This document shows positions 29,002 through 37,470 of a DNA stretch of 64,000 nucleotides, one piece after another (the stretch's first letter is position 1; every line of letters begins with the position of its first letter). The DNA comes from Marinobacter sp. F3R08 (GTDB lineage: Bacteria; Pseudomonadota; Gammaproteobacteria; Pseudomonadales; Oleiphilaceae), in the NCBI RefSeq assembly GCF_018860425.1, contig NZ_JAHKPI010000014.1, positions 62,001-126,000 of the forward strand, written 5' to 3'. A model generated the notes under the pieces. It worked only from the letters and a program-made list of their open reading frames with translations. It was not told the origin of the DNA and searched no databases. The translations under genes were made by a program, and so were the position numbers.

Positions 29002-31482
29002 TTATCGCGCAGGACGCTTTTTCGTTCCCTGCTGAGCCTGTGCGGTAAACGGATCCTCCGGCCAGGGGTGTTTGGGGTAGCGGCCGCGCATGTCCTTGCG
29101 CACTTCCGGGTAGGCATTGCGCCAGAAACTGGCCAGATCAGCAGTCACTGCCAGTGGTCGCTGGGCGGGTGAAAGCAGATGGATGACGACAGATACCCGA
29201 CCTCCGGCGACGGTGGGGGTTTCCGTCCAGCCGAACAGGGCCTGCAGTTTGGCCGCCAGAACCGGACCACTCTCTGTGGTGTAGTCCAGACGGACCTTTT
29301 GGCCCGTGGGAATCGTCAGGGCCGTGGGTGCGAGCGTTTCCAGTTGCTGCCGGGACGGATAATTCAGAAGGCTGATCAGAGCGGTCAGCAGATTCATACG
29401 GGCCAGCTCCGTCCAGCGACTCATGCCGGATAGAAACGGCCCCAACCACTGCTCCAGATTTTCAAGCAGGGCGGCGTCACTGGTGTCAGGCCAGCCATCA
29501 TTGGGGAAGTGTTGGGCCAACAACCGGACACGGGCACACCACTGACGGCTGTCGTCGGTCCAGGGCAGGCTGTCCAGTCCCTTTTTCCGGACCGCATCAA
29601 GCAGGCCCCGCTGAACGAGTTCCGGATCAATCCGGGTAAGCGGTCTCTCCTGGAGTACCAGCTCACCCAGTTTCCTTAAACGCCGGGCCACCACGGTGCC
29701 CCGGTTGTCGTCCCACAATGCCTCTTCGGTATCCTGAATATGGCCAGACAGATCCCGCTCCAGATCCGGAATATCCACCGGCGCCGCCAGGTAGATGGTC
29801 GCCTCCCTGGCTCTGCCATCCAGCTCCGCCGCAACCAGCCAGTCGTGTCGGGCCAGGGGATCCGCCTCTCTCAGCACCGCCCCTTTGCCATTACTGAGCT
29901 GATACCTGGGTGCCTTACCAGACCGGCGACGCGCAACACGATCAGGGTAGGCCAGGGCCAATAGCCGGCCGATCTCTGTCTCTGACGGTAATTGGGCATC
30001 CGCCGGCACCGGTCCGGAAAGCCGCCTTGCCGCCTGGCGCACAGCTTTCAGGCGCGCGGTGTCCAGGGTCCGGTCCGCACGCTCACCATAGAGTAGACGG
30101 ACTCGCTCATGCATATCCGCCCCCGCGCCGGGACCCAGGAGATCACGCTCTTCCAGCAGGGCAGCCAGCGCGGCGGCAGGACCACCGAGCCCGATAGAAC
30201 GTCCTCGCAGCACCATATGCGCCAGTCGCGGATGAATACCCAGTTCCCGTGCGGCCTTGCCGTGTTCGGTAATGGCGCCATTGGTATCAAGCATATCCAG
30301 CCACTGCAGCAGTGCCACCGCCTGTTGCCAGTGCGCACCGGGAGGCTCGTCAATCCACGCAACACCGCTGACCTCCCTGGCGCCCCACTGGGCCAACTCC
30401 AGAACCAGCGGCGCCAGATCGGCCTCAAGAATCTCAGGCGGCGTGTAATCCGCCAGCCCGAACTGCTCCGACTCACTCCAAAGCCGGTAACAGATTCCGG
30501 ACTCGATCCGGCCAGCCCGACCTTTACGCTGTTCCGCGGAAGACCTGGAAACCCGGCCGGTCACCAGCCGGGTCATGCCACTATTGGGATCAAACACCGC
30601 CCGTCGCTGCTGACCACTGTCGACAACAACCCGGACGCCTTCGATGGTCAGGCTGGTTTCGGCAATTGCGGTGGCCAGTACCACCTTGCGCTGGCCTTCA
30701 GGCGCCGGGGAGATGGCCTGATCCTGTTGCTCCGATGTCAGATTGCCGTAGAGCGGCATAACAAGCACATTGTCCGGCAGTGCGCCCCGAAGTTGCCGCT
30801 CCACCTTGCGAATTTCGCCGGCACCAGGCAGGAATATCAGCAGGGAGCCGGTTTGATCCCGCAGCGCCTCCTGAACCACGGCTGCGACCTGATCCATCAT
30901 CCGGCCGTTGCGAGGCAACGGACGATAATGGACCTCAACCGGAAAGGCACGCCCCTCACTGACGATTACCGGCACATCTCCGAGCACCTGTGCGATTGGC
31001 CCGCTGTCCAGGGTTGCCGACATCACCAGCAGGCGCAGATCCTCCCGCAACGCCTGCTGGGACTCCCGGACAAGGGCAAGGCCGAGGTCGGCCTGGAGTG
31101 AGCGCTCATGGAATTCATCGAAAATGACTGCGGCATATTCCTCCAGCATCGGATCGGCCTGGATCAATCGCGTCAGGATGCCTTCCGTTACCACTTCAAT
31201 GCGGGTCGCAGCGGAAACCCGGGTGTCCAGCCGGGTGCGATAGCCGACCGTCTGGCCCGCCTTCTCGTTCAGCTGCTTTGCCATAAACCGGGCCGCGGAT
31301 CGGGCCGCCAGCCGACGGGGTTCCAGCATCAGAATCTTGCCATTTCCGCGCCAGGGTGCATCCAGAAGGGCCAGGGGAACGCGGGTGGTTTTGCCAGCCC
31401 CGGGCGGGGCCTGCAAGAGCACGGTACTGCTGTATTCCAGAACGTTTCTCAGCTCTGGAATGATGGCATCGATGGGGAGCAT
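29002..31482 (-). CDS. hrpB: ATP-dependent helicase HrpB
   Basis: 826 residues, the usual HrpB length. A DEAH/RHA-type helicase core carries Walker A APPGAGKTT (25-33), DEFH box (122-125), SAT (MSATLD) and the QRKGRAGRIESGICYRLW motif VI region. The helicase-associated and HrpB C-terminal domains follow, ending in a basic tail (GTKKRPAR). The enzyme is cytoplasmic; its physiological RNA substrate is not well defined. The next gene upstream on the same strand, SCO, ends 48 bases before. Confidence 0.93.
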   Translation of the reverse strand: MLPIDAIIPELRNVLEYSSTVLLQAPPGAGKTTRVPLALLDAPWRGNGKILMLEPRRLAARSAARFMAKQLNEKAGQTVGYRTRLDTRVSAATRIEVVTEGILTRLIQADPMLEEYAAVIFDEFHERSLQADLGLALVRESQQALREDLRLLVMSATLDSGPIAQVLGDVPVIVSEGRAFPVEVHYRPLPRNGRMMDQVAAVVQEALRDQTGSLLIFLPGAGEIRKVERQLRGALPDNVLVMPLYGNLTSEQQDQAISPAPEGQRKVVLATAIAETSLTIEGVRVVVDSGQQRRAVFDPNSGMTRLVTGRVSRSSAEQRKGRAGRIESGICYRLWSESEQFGLADYTPPEILEADLAPLVLELAQWGAREVSGVAWIDEPPGAHWQQAVALLQWLDMLDTNGAITEHGKAARELGIHPRLAHMVLRGRSIGLGGPAAALAALLEERDLLGPGAGADMHERVRLLYGERADRTLDTARLKAVRQAARRLSGPVPADAQLPSETEIGRLLALAYPDRVARRRSGKAPRYQLSNGKGAVLREADPLARHDWLVAAELDGRAREATIYLAAPVDIPDLERDLSGHIQDTEEALWDDNRGTVVARRLRKLGELVLQERPLTRIDPELVQRGLLDAVRKKGLDSLPWTDDSRQWCARVRLLAQHFPNDGWPDTSDAALLENLEQWLGPFLSGMSRWTELARMNLLTALISLLNYPSRQQLETLAPTALTIPTGQKVRLDYTTESGPVLAAKLQALFGWTETPTVAGGRVSVVIHLLSPAQRPLAVTADLASFWRNAYPEVRKDMRGRYPKHPWPEDPFTAQAQQGTKKRPAR

Positions 31483-31530
31483 GGATTTCCGGGGTCTGGT
31501 TTTAAAGCGGCGACGACGCCTTGAACGGCG

Positions 31531-32202
31531 TCAGGAACTCACCCTATCCCGATTGGCCTTCGCCCATTGGTATATCCGTTCGAAGGCCTCGGCCAGGTCG
31601 TTCGGATTATGAGGCGGCTGAATCACAGCGGCAAGTTCCCCATCCGGGTTCAGCAAAGCGAAATGGCCACTGTGATCCACCAGCAGCTCGCCGTCCACCT
31701 CCCGGTGGACAAACACCGCGCTCAGGCTTTTGGCCAGTTCCCGCAGGGTGTCGAGATCACCCGTCAGGCCGTGGAAGTTCTCACCAAAGAAACCGGTGTA
31801 GGCTTTTAGCTGTTCCGGGGTGTCATGCTCCGGATCCGCGCTGATCAACAGATAATCAGGCTGCGGTAATTCGTTCGACAGTAGCTTATCTGTCTGACGC
31901 AGATTGGCCATGGCCGCAGGGCAGATATCCGGACAGTTGGTGTAGCCGACAAAGGCAAAGGTCCAGCGCCCTCTCAGGCTCTCACGGGTAACTGTTTCAC
32001 CGTTCTCATCCGTCAGCGTGAACTCCGCCAGCTGGCGTGGCTCGTCATACACATAGGTGTTGAATTCCGTGAGCTCCGGCGCCGGTGCCGGTTCCTGGTT
32101 TCCAACCAGAAACACCTGCCGGCCCACTACGAGCCCGAAGATCAAAACAACAATTAACAGCAAACAAAAAAGGGTAAAGCGGATCGAGCTGGAGCTTTTC
32201 AT
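31531..32202 (-). CDS. SCO1/SenC copper chaperone for cytochrome oxidase
   Basis: 223 residues: one N-terminal membrane segment (9-27) and a periplasmic thioredoxin-fold domain with the copper-binding CxxxC at Cys90/Cys94 (TNCPDICP) and the partner His in LLVDHSGHF. SCO proteins deliver copper to, or reduce, the CuA site of subunit II. It is the last gene of the SURF1-(CxxxC protein)-ctaA-ctaB-SCO run. Confidence 0.92.
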   Translation of the reverse strand: MKSSSSIRFTLFCLLLIVVLIFGLVVGRQVFLVGNQEPAPAPELTEFNTYVYDEPRQLAEFTLTDENGETVTRESLRGRWTFAFVGYTNCPDICPAAMANLRQTDKLLSNELPQPDYLLISADPEHDTPEQLKAYTGFFGENFHGLTGDLDTLRELAKSLSAVFVHREVDGELLVDHSGHFALLNPDGELAAVIQPPHNPNDLAEAFERIYQWAKANRDRVSS

Positions 32203-32246
32203 GGGTGGTCCATTCCGGTGGTCAGATTAGCAGCACTATGTCTGAC

Positions 32247-33167
32247 TCAGAAAAACACAAAATGATCCACAAGCAATACCACAAACAGCGCCATGAGGTA
32301 AGTGATGGAATACTTGAAGGTATTCAGAGCCACGCGCCGGTCATCACCCTTCAGCAGCCGGACCGCGTACTGCAGGAAGCGCAGACCAAGAACCAGGGCG
32401 CCCACCAGGTAGATACCGCCAGACATGCCTGTGACAAAAGGTAGCAGACTGACCGCCAGCAACATCAGTGTGTAGAGCAGGATATGCAGCTCAGTGAACC
32501 TGTTGCCATGGGTCACCGGTAACATCGGAATACCCGCCTTGGCATACTCTTCCTTGCGGTGAATTGCCAGAGCCCAGAAATGCGGTGGCGTCCAGGCGAA
32601 GATGATCAGCACAAGAAGCAGCGCATGACCTTCAACCTGGCCGGTCACTGCCGTCCAGCCTAGCAGTGGCGGCATGGCGCCTGCCAGTCCGCCTATGGTG
32701 ATGTTTTGCGGCGTGGCCCGCTTCAGAAACAGGGTATAGACACCGGCATAGCCTACCAGCGAAGCCAGAGTCAGCCAGGCAGTGAGGTGATTTACCTGCC
32801 ACATCAACACAGTCATACCGACACACGCCAGAATACCCGCAAACAGAATGGCGTCCAGGGGCGAGATCTTGCCCGTGGCCACCGGCCGCTTGCGGGTCCG
32901 GGCCATGACCGTGTCAATCTTCTGATCCACCACATGATTGACCACTGCCGCGGCACCGGCCAGCAGAGCTATGCCGAGGTTACCCCACAGCAAAACGCCC
33001 CAGCCGGGCACTCCTGGTGCAGCCAGCAACATGCCAATCACCGAGGTAAGAATCATCAGCGCAACCACCCGGGGCTTGGTCAGCTCCAGGAAGTCACGCC
33101 AGGAAATGGTTGCTCTGGATTCGCTCGCAATTGCCTGGGCTGGCAGTGCTTCCACGTGCTCGCTCAT
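32247..33167 (-). CDS. ctaB: Protoheme IX farnesyltransferase (haem O synthase)
   Basis: 306 residues with about nine membrane segments. It farnesylates haem b to haem O for the terminal oxidase. The prenyl-binding motif NHVVDQKIDTVMARTRKRP and the second Asp-rich loop region near HFWALAIHRKEEYAKAGIPMLPV are present. AGGAGG precedes the ATG, which overlaps the ctaA stop as ATGA. The symbol cyoE is equally used; ctaB fits because the locus encodes an aa3-type oxidase. Confidence 0.95.
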   Translation of the reverse strand: MSEHVEALPAQAIASESRATISWRDFLELTKPRVVALMILTSVIGMLLAAPGVPGWGVLLWGNLGIALLAGAAAVVNHVVDQKIDTVMARTRKRPVATGKISPLDAILFAGILACVGMTVLMWQVNHLTAWLTLASLVGYAGVYTLFLKRATPQNITIGGLAGAMPPLLGWTAVTGQVEGHALLLVLIIFAWTPPHFWALAIHRKEEYAKAGIPMLPVTHGNRFTELHILLYTLMLLAVSLLPFVTGMSGGIYLVGALVLGLRFLQYAVRLLKGDDRRVALNTFKYSITYLMALFVVLLVDHFVFF

Positions 33168-34267
33168 GCCGTCACCTCCTGGTTCATTGTTGTTGTGTGT
33201 GTTGCTCTGACGTTGCGTGTGCCCGGTAACAGTTGATACTGCCAGATCAAATGAATCACTGACAAAAGAAGTCCCGCACCCATGGCGTTATGGGCCACGG
33301 CAATGGACAGGGGAATATGGAAAATCACATTCGTGAGCCCCAGCAGGATCTGGACACTGAGCACGACGGCCACCAGTCGAATGGCGTTGTCCAGGCCCGA
33401 ATCGCCCCGCCGCCGCCACATCATCGCCAGCAGAGCGGCAAAATAGACCAGCACCACCATGGCCCCGAGCCTGTGGGTAACGTGAATGGCCACCCGCCCG
33501 TCCGCCGTCAGCTGGCCACCGAGGTAGTTGGGGCCCACATGCTGGGTGATATCAAAGCCGTGCTGGAAATCCATGCCCTCGGGCCACCACTGCCCCTGAC
33601 AGGTTGGCAGATCAGTGCAGGCAACGGCCGCATAGTTCGCCGCTGTCCATGCCCCCAGCGCAATCTGCATGACCACCAGCAGAAGGCCGCCATACAACCA
33701 TGGCCGGAAACCAGCCAGTGGCGTCGATGCCAGCGACTTCCGATCCTGTTCCTGCCTGGCTTGTCGTCGCAACCTGAAGGTCAGCAGCGTCAGCAGGCTC
33801 AGGGTCGTAAATCCGCCGAGGAGGTGCAGCGCCACCACCTGGGGCCACAGTTTCAGGGTCACCGTCCACATGCCGAAGGCTCCCTGGAGAACGATGAATC
33901 CGGCAATGAACAGCGGCAGCTTTACCGGCACACCCAGTCGCCGGTTGCGGACCGCGCAGGCGGCCAGACCGAAGACCACCAGACCCAGAGTTCCCGCGGC
34001 ATAGCGATGAATCATTTCCGGCCAGCCCTTCTGTACATCCACCGGTGTATCCGGAAAGCGGGCATTTGCGATGGCAATGCTGGATTCACTCTGAGGCACG
34101 GTCAGAAAGCCGTAACACCCGGGCCAGTCAGGACAACCCAGCCCGGCGTGAACCAGGCGCGTCCAGGCACCCAGCATGATGACGACAACCGCCAGAAGTG
34201 CCGCAAACGTGGCCCACTTCGCCATCTTTCGGGCCGCCAGGGATGATGAAGGAGACGACTGATTCAA
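33164..34267 (-). CDS. ctaA: Haem A synthase (COX15/CtaA)
   Basis: 367 residues, eight membrane segments. It oxidises haem O to haem A. Conserved features include GAWTRLVHAGLGCPDWPGCYG near the start, the histidines in EMIHRYAAGTLGL and VALHLLGGFTTL, and the later THRLGAMVVL and AHNAMGAGLLLSVIHL. The start is TTG at 34267 with GGAG eight bases upstream. It overlaps ctaB by four bases. Confidence 0.94.
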   Translation of the reverse strand: MNQSSPSSSLAARKMAKWATFAALLAVVVIMLGAWTRLVHAGLGCPDWPGCYGFLTVPQSESSIAIANARFPDTPVDVQKGWPEMIHRYAAGTLGLVVFGLAACAVRNRRLGVPVKLPLFIAGFIVLQGAFGMWTVTLKLWPQVVALHLLGGFTTLSLLTLLTFRLRRQARQEQDRKSLASTPLAGFRPWLYGGLLLVVMQIALGAWTAANYAAVACTDLPTCQGQWWPEGMDFQHGFDITQHVGPNYLGGQLTADGRVAIHVTHRLGAMVVLVYFAALLAMMWRRRGDSGLDNAIRLVAVVLSVQILLGLTNVIFHIPLSIAVAHNAMGAGLLLSVIHLIWQYQLLPGTRNVRATHTTTMNQEVTA

Positions 34268-34289
34268 GGCTGACTCTCCGCTCCGACCA

Positions 34290-34940
34290 TTAACCGATCT
34301 GTGACAATTTGAGCAGATGCTTGAGATCCTCCAGCATGTCCTTGCCGGTATGCTCGGAACCGTAATGCATCATGATATTGCCGAACGGGTCGACCAGCAG
34401 AATACGCGGCTCCGAATCCGGGCTGATTCCAGCCGGCCAGGAAGGCTCTGTCCCCATCGACGGAACCAGACGTTCCATGGAACTGTATTCCGAGGCCCAA
34501 CGTGCCTCCAGGTCCCCGGAGACACCAGCCAGCACCGCCGCCCGTGAAACACGGTTAGCGTTCTTGCCAAGCGCGATATTGACCTGCCTGGCCAGATAGA
34601 GCAGCTCTTCACATTGGTTTCCACACTGGCCAGCGGAAACCAGCAACAGCCAGTCGGGATCCGTTTGTTCCGGACCGAAACGTTCAGCCAGTGGAGTCCC
34701 GGAGGAGGTTTCGAGGCTCAAGGAAGAAACCGGGACAACCGGCTGGAGCAGAACGCCGTTGTTGGTGTGTCCGGCAGGGTTCAGCCAGCCGGTATAAAAC
34801 ATGATGGTTGCCACGATCATCGGACCAAAGCCCAGTGCAAACAGCAAAAATGCCGTCCTGCGGCCGCGACGGGCCTGTTCCGGTGTAGGGCCTTCGTTCT
34901 GTTCCTGATCAGATATCCGGTTAGCCATTGTCATTGTCAT
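34290..34940 (-). CDS. Membrane-anchored CxxxC thioredoxin-like protein in the oxidase locus
   Basis: 216 residues. A cytoplasmic N-terminus (about 1-28), one membrane segment (about 30-50) and a periplasmic domain whose CGNQC (Cys106, Cys110) has the spacing of SCO proteins, followed by an IDDLLV-like strand (PRILLVDPFGNIMMHYG). It sits between SURF1 and ctaA; as I recall, the Pseudomonas aeruginosa cox locus has an uncharacterised gene (PA0111) in the same place. I infer a thiol or copper assembly factor for the oxidase. The start overlaps the SURF1 end by 20 bases and has AGGAG upstream. Confidence 0.75.
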   Translation of the reverse strand: MTMTMANRISDQEQNEGPTPEQARRGRRTAFLLFALGFGPMIVATIMFYTGWLNPAGHTNNGVLLQPVVPVSSLSLETSSGTPLAERFGPEQTDPDWLLLVSAGQCGNQCEELLYLARQVNIALGKNANRVSRAAVLAGVSGDLEARWASEYSSMERLVPSMGTEPSWPAGISPDSEPRILLVDPFGNIMMHYGSEHTGKDMLEDLKHLLKLSQIG

Positions 34941-35658
34941 TATTGGCTCCTGTCTTTCGGTAACTCGCCACTATAGTCAATATAGTCAGCGCCACGGCCA
35001 GCGCAAACCATTGCGTGGCATATCCATAATGAGTTTGCGGCCCCATCAGATCCGGCGCCCAATCTGCACGGTAGGCGCCCGGCTGGCGCTCACCGGAAAG
35101 CCGCACAATTGTGCCGGGAAGATCCGGAATTTCCTGCCGTGCCGCCTGCCCGGAGAGACTCTGTACCCGTCGAGGCCATTGCCCGCGTGCCACTGGCTGA
35201 TCCACCAGCACCGGAGGCACCGGGTAATCGCTGATCCGCCCTTCGAGGGTGAAAATGCCCTCGGGCGTTTCTATGTCCGGAAACAGATTCCGGGTCCGCG
35301 GCGCCTGCACCCAACCCCGGTTCACCAGTACCGGAGGGCCCGTCAGGGGGCGGAACTCCGTAAGCACTTCATAGCCGGGAACTCCGTCCCGGGTGCGGTT
35401 GTCCAGCAGCCAGGTGCGGCTTCCATAGAGGCCGGTCAGGGTTACCGGCCGTCCGCGGGTCAGGTCTTCTGCCACCAGTTCCAACCAGGCCAGGGCTTCT
35501 GCCTCCTGCTGCCACTGATTCAGCAGAACCTGCTTTTCCTCCGCACGGTTCAGCTGCCAAACCCCCAGACTGAGAAGCACCGGCAGGAACACACCACTGA
35601 AAACCAGCAAGCGCCAGTCAAACTGCCATTCGCGGTGTTTGGGCTGCGAATCAGACAT
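34921..35658 (-). CDS. SURF1-family cytochrome oxidase assembly protein
   Basis: 245 residues with the SURF1 layout: an N-terminal membrane segment (LLVFSGVFLPVLLSLGVWQLNRAEEK), a periplasmic domain with GRPVTLTGLYG and PVLVNRGWV, and a C-terminal membrane segment (HYGYATQWFALAVALTILTIVASYRK). SURF1 assists haem A insertion into subunit I. It is the first gene of the assembly operon, which runs through the CxxxC protein, ctaA, ctaB and SCO. The divergent DUF2909 gene is 80 bases away. Confidence 0.92.
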   Translation of the reverse strand: MSDSQPKHREWQFDWRLLVFSGVFLPVLLSLGVWQLNRAEEKQVLLNQWQQEAEALAWLELVAEDLTRGRPVTLTGLYGSRTWLLDNRTRDGVPGYEVLTEFRPLTGPPVLVNRGWVQAPRTRNLFPDIETPEGIFTLEGRISDYPVPPVLVDQPVARGQWPRRVQSLSGQAARQEIPDLPGTIVRLSGERQPGAYRADWAPDLMGPQTHYGYATQWFALAVALTILTIVASYRKTGANNDNDNG

Positions 35659-35738
35659 GCTCTGCTATAGTGACCTCAGCGAGTCCGGAAGACAGTCCAT
35701 TCCGTACATTGAACACTCCAACAACAACAGGAAATTCG

Positions 35739-35942
35739 ATGCTCAAGGCCGTTATCGTTTTTTTGATGCTTGCCGTTGTGGTGAGTCTGTTCAGTGGCCT
35801 GTTCTTTCTCATCAAGGATGGCGGAAAAACCAATCGGGTGGTGAACTCCCTGGCGGTCCGGGTGACACTCAGCATACTGCTCCTGGCGGTCATTCTGATC
35901 GCATTATGGCAGGGCGCCCTGACATTGAATCCGACGCCCTGA
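35739..35942 (+). CDS. Twin-transmembrane DUF2909 protein
   Basis: 67 residues with two membrane segments (about 2-22 and 43-62) separated by IKDGGKTNRVVNSLAVR. This is typical of DUF2909, often found in cytochrome oxidase loci. The frame opens earlier, but the ATG at 35739 has CAGGAA a few bases upstream and starts the first membrane segment directly. It is the only plus-strand gene inside the locus and converges on ctaE with six bases between stops. Confidence 0.85.
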   Translation: MLKAVIVFLMLAVVVSLFSGLFFLIKDGGKTNRVVNSLAVRVTLSILLLAVILIALWQGALTLNPTP

Positions 35943-35948
35943 TCCCGG

Positions 35949-36836
35949 TCAGATTATGTAAACGAACACGAACAGGCCCAGCCAGACCACGTCCACAAAA
36001 TGCCAATACCAGGCCGCCGCCTCAAAACCGAAGTGGTTGTCGGCCGTGAAATGCCCTTTTGTGATGCGAACCAGCATGATGATCAGCATCAACGACCCCA
36101 GAATCACGTGAGCGCCGTGAAAGCCGGTCAGCATGAAGAAGGTGCTGCCATAGATCCCGGAGCTCAGCTTCAGATTCAGATCCTGGTAGGCGTGCATGTA
36201 TTCGTAGCCCTGAACAAAAACGAATACGACGGCCAGCGCAATGGTTGCACCCAGCCAGAGTTTGGTTTTCGCCCGGTTGCCCGCCTTGAGCGCATGGTGA
36301 GCAACGGTGATGGTAAATGAGGACGTTACCAGCAAGATGGTGTTCATCAGGGGCAGGCCCCAGGCACTGATAACCTCTTTCGGTCCGGGATAGGCTTCCG
36401 GACTCGGGTTGTTGATCAGGGGCCAGCTCGATTGAAAGCCCTCCCAAAGCATGTTGGAGGAACCTCTGTCGCCCTCGCCGCCTAACCAGGGCACCGCAAA
36501 CATCCGGATGTAGAACAATGCTCCGAAGAACGCTGCAAAAAACATCACTTCCGAGAAAATAAACCAGCTCATTCCCCAACGGAACGACCGGTCCATCTGT
36601 TCGCTGTAGAGCCCCGCCCGGCTCTCCCTGATCACGTTGCCAAACCAGCCAAACAACATGTAAGCCATAATCACCGCGCCGATCATGAACATGATCCAGG
36701 CACCGGTTGTGCTTTCACCCTGGTTGCCATTGACCATGATCGACGCCACCCCGTACAGGGTTACCCCGAGCCCGACGGTCGCAATGATGGGCCATTTGCT
36801 CTGTTCCGGAACGTAATAGGTCTGGTTATCCGCCAT
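35949..36836 (-). CDS. ctaE: Cytochrome c oxidase subunit III
   Basis: 295 residues, seven membrane segments. MSWFIFSEVMFFAAFFGALFY carries the conserved subunit III Glu region, and the C-terminus has GFHGAHVILGSLMLI and EAAAWYWHFVDVVWLGLFVFVYI. GGAG precedes the ATG. It is the last gene of ctaC-ctaD-ctaG-ctaE. It forms the core of the proton-pumping aa3-type oxidase with subunits I and II. Confidence 0.96.
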   Translation of the reverse strand: MADNQTYYVPEQSKWPIIATVGLGVTLYGVASIMVNGNQGESTTGAWIMFMIGAVIMAYMLFGWFGNVIRESRAGLYSEQMDRSFRWGMSWFIFSEVMFFAAFFGALFYIRMFAVPWLGGEGDRGSSNMLWEGFQSSWPLINNPSPEAYPGPKEVISAWGLPLMNTILLVTSSFTITVAHHALKAGNRAKTKLWLGATIALAVVFVFVQGYEYMHAYQDLNLKLSSGIYGSTFFMLTGFHGAHVILGSLMLIIMLVRITKGHFTADNHFGFEAAAWYWHFVDVVWLGLFVFVYII

Positions 36837-36852
36837 GACAGTCTCCGATGGC

Positions 36853-37455
36853 TTATCCGTTATCGATTGTTGTTGTCACTCTGATGGAGTTGTCTGATAC
36901 CGCTGGCTGCTTACCCTGGTCATACAACGTGTAGGAAAGCGTAAGTTTGGTGATGTGCTCAGGGAGGTCCCTGTCGACGATAAATATCAGAGGCATCTCG
37001 ACACTCTCACCGGCATCAAGAGGCTGTTGGTTGAAGCAGAAACACTCGGTTTTATGGAAGTACAGAGTGCCCTCCGAAGGTGACAGACTTGGTACGGCCT
37101 GCCCGACCATAGCCTCGGTTGTCGCATTCTCGGCGTAAAAGTTCACCGTTACCGGCTCACCCGGGTGCACATCCACAGAGCGCACGACCGGGCGAAACGT
37201 CCAGGTCATTCCCGGCCCATTGGAGGCCAGGAACTGAACCTTCACTGTTCGGTTCATGTCCGCTTCGGCAACCTCGACCGGCTGATACCGTCCTCCGGTC
37301 TTGCCGTTGATTCCGGTTATCTCGCAGAACACGTCGTACAGAGGCACCAGAGCAAACCCAAAGGCAAACATACCGACCACACCGGCCATGCACCAGGCAA
37401 CGACCTGCGCGTTGCTGCGCGGTTTTCCCGATTTGCCTGCCTGCTTTTCAGCCAT
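36853..37455 (-). CDS. ctaG: Cytochrome oxidase copper-insertion protein CtaG/Cox11
   Basis: 200 residues: a short cytoplasmic N-terminus, one membrane segment (about 20-42) and a periplasmic immunoglobulin-like domain. The copper-binding motif CFCFNQQPL is intact (TECFCFNQQPLDAGE), as is NFYAEN. It supplies CuB to subunit I. The gene lies 15 bases after ctaD and 16 before ctaE. Confidence 0.95.
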   Translation of the reverse strand: MAEKQAGKSGKPRSNAQVVAWCMAGVVGMFAFGFALVPLYDVFCEITGINGKTGGRYQPVEVAEADMNRTVKVQFLASNGPGMTWTFRPVVRSVDVHPGEPVTVNFYAENATTEAMVGQAVPSLSPSEGTLYFHKTECFCFNQQPLDAGESVEMPLIFIVDRDLPEHITKLTLSYTLYDQGKQPAVSDNSIRVTTTIDNG

Positions 37456-37470
37456 GGCCCCTGCCTCCGA

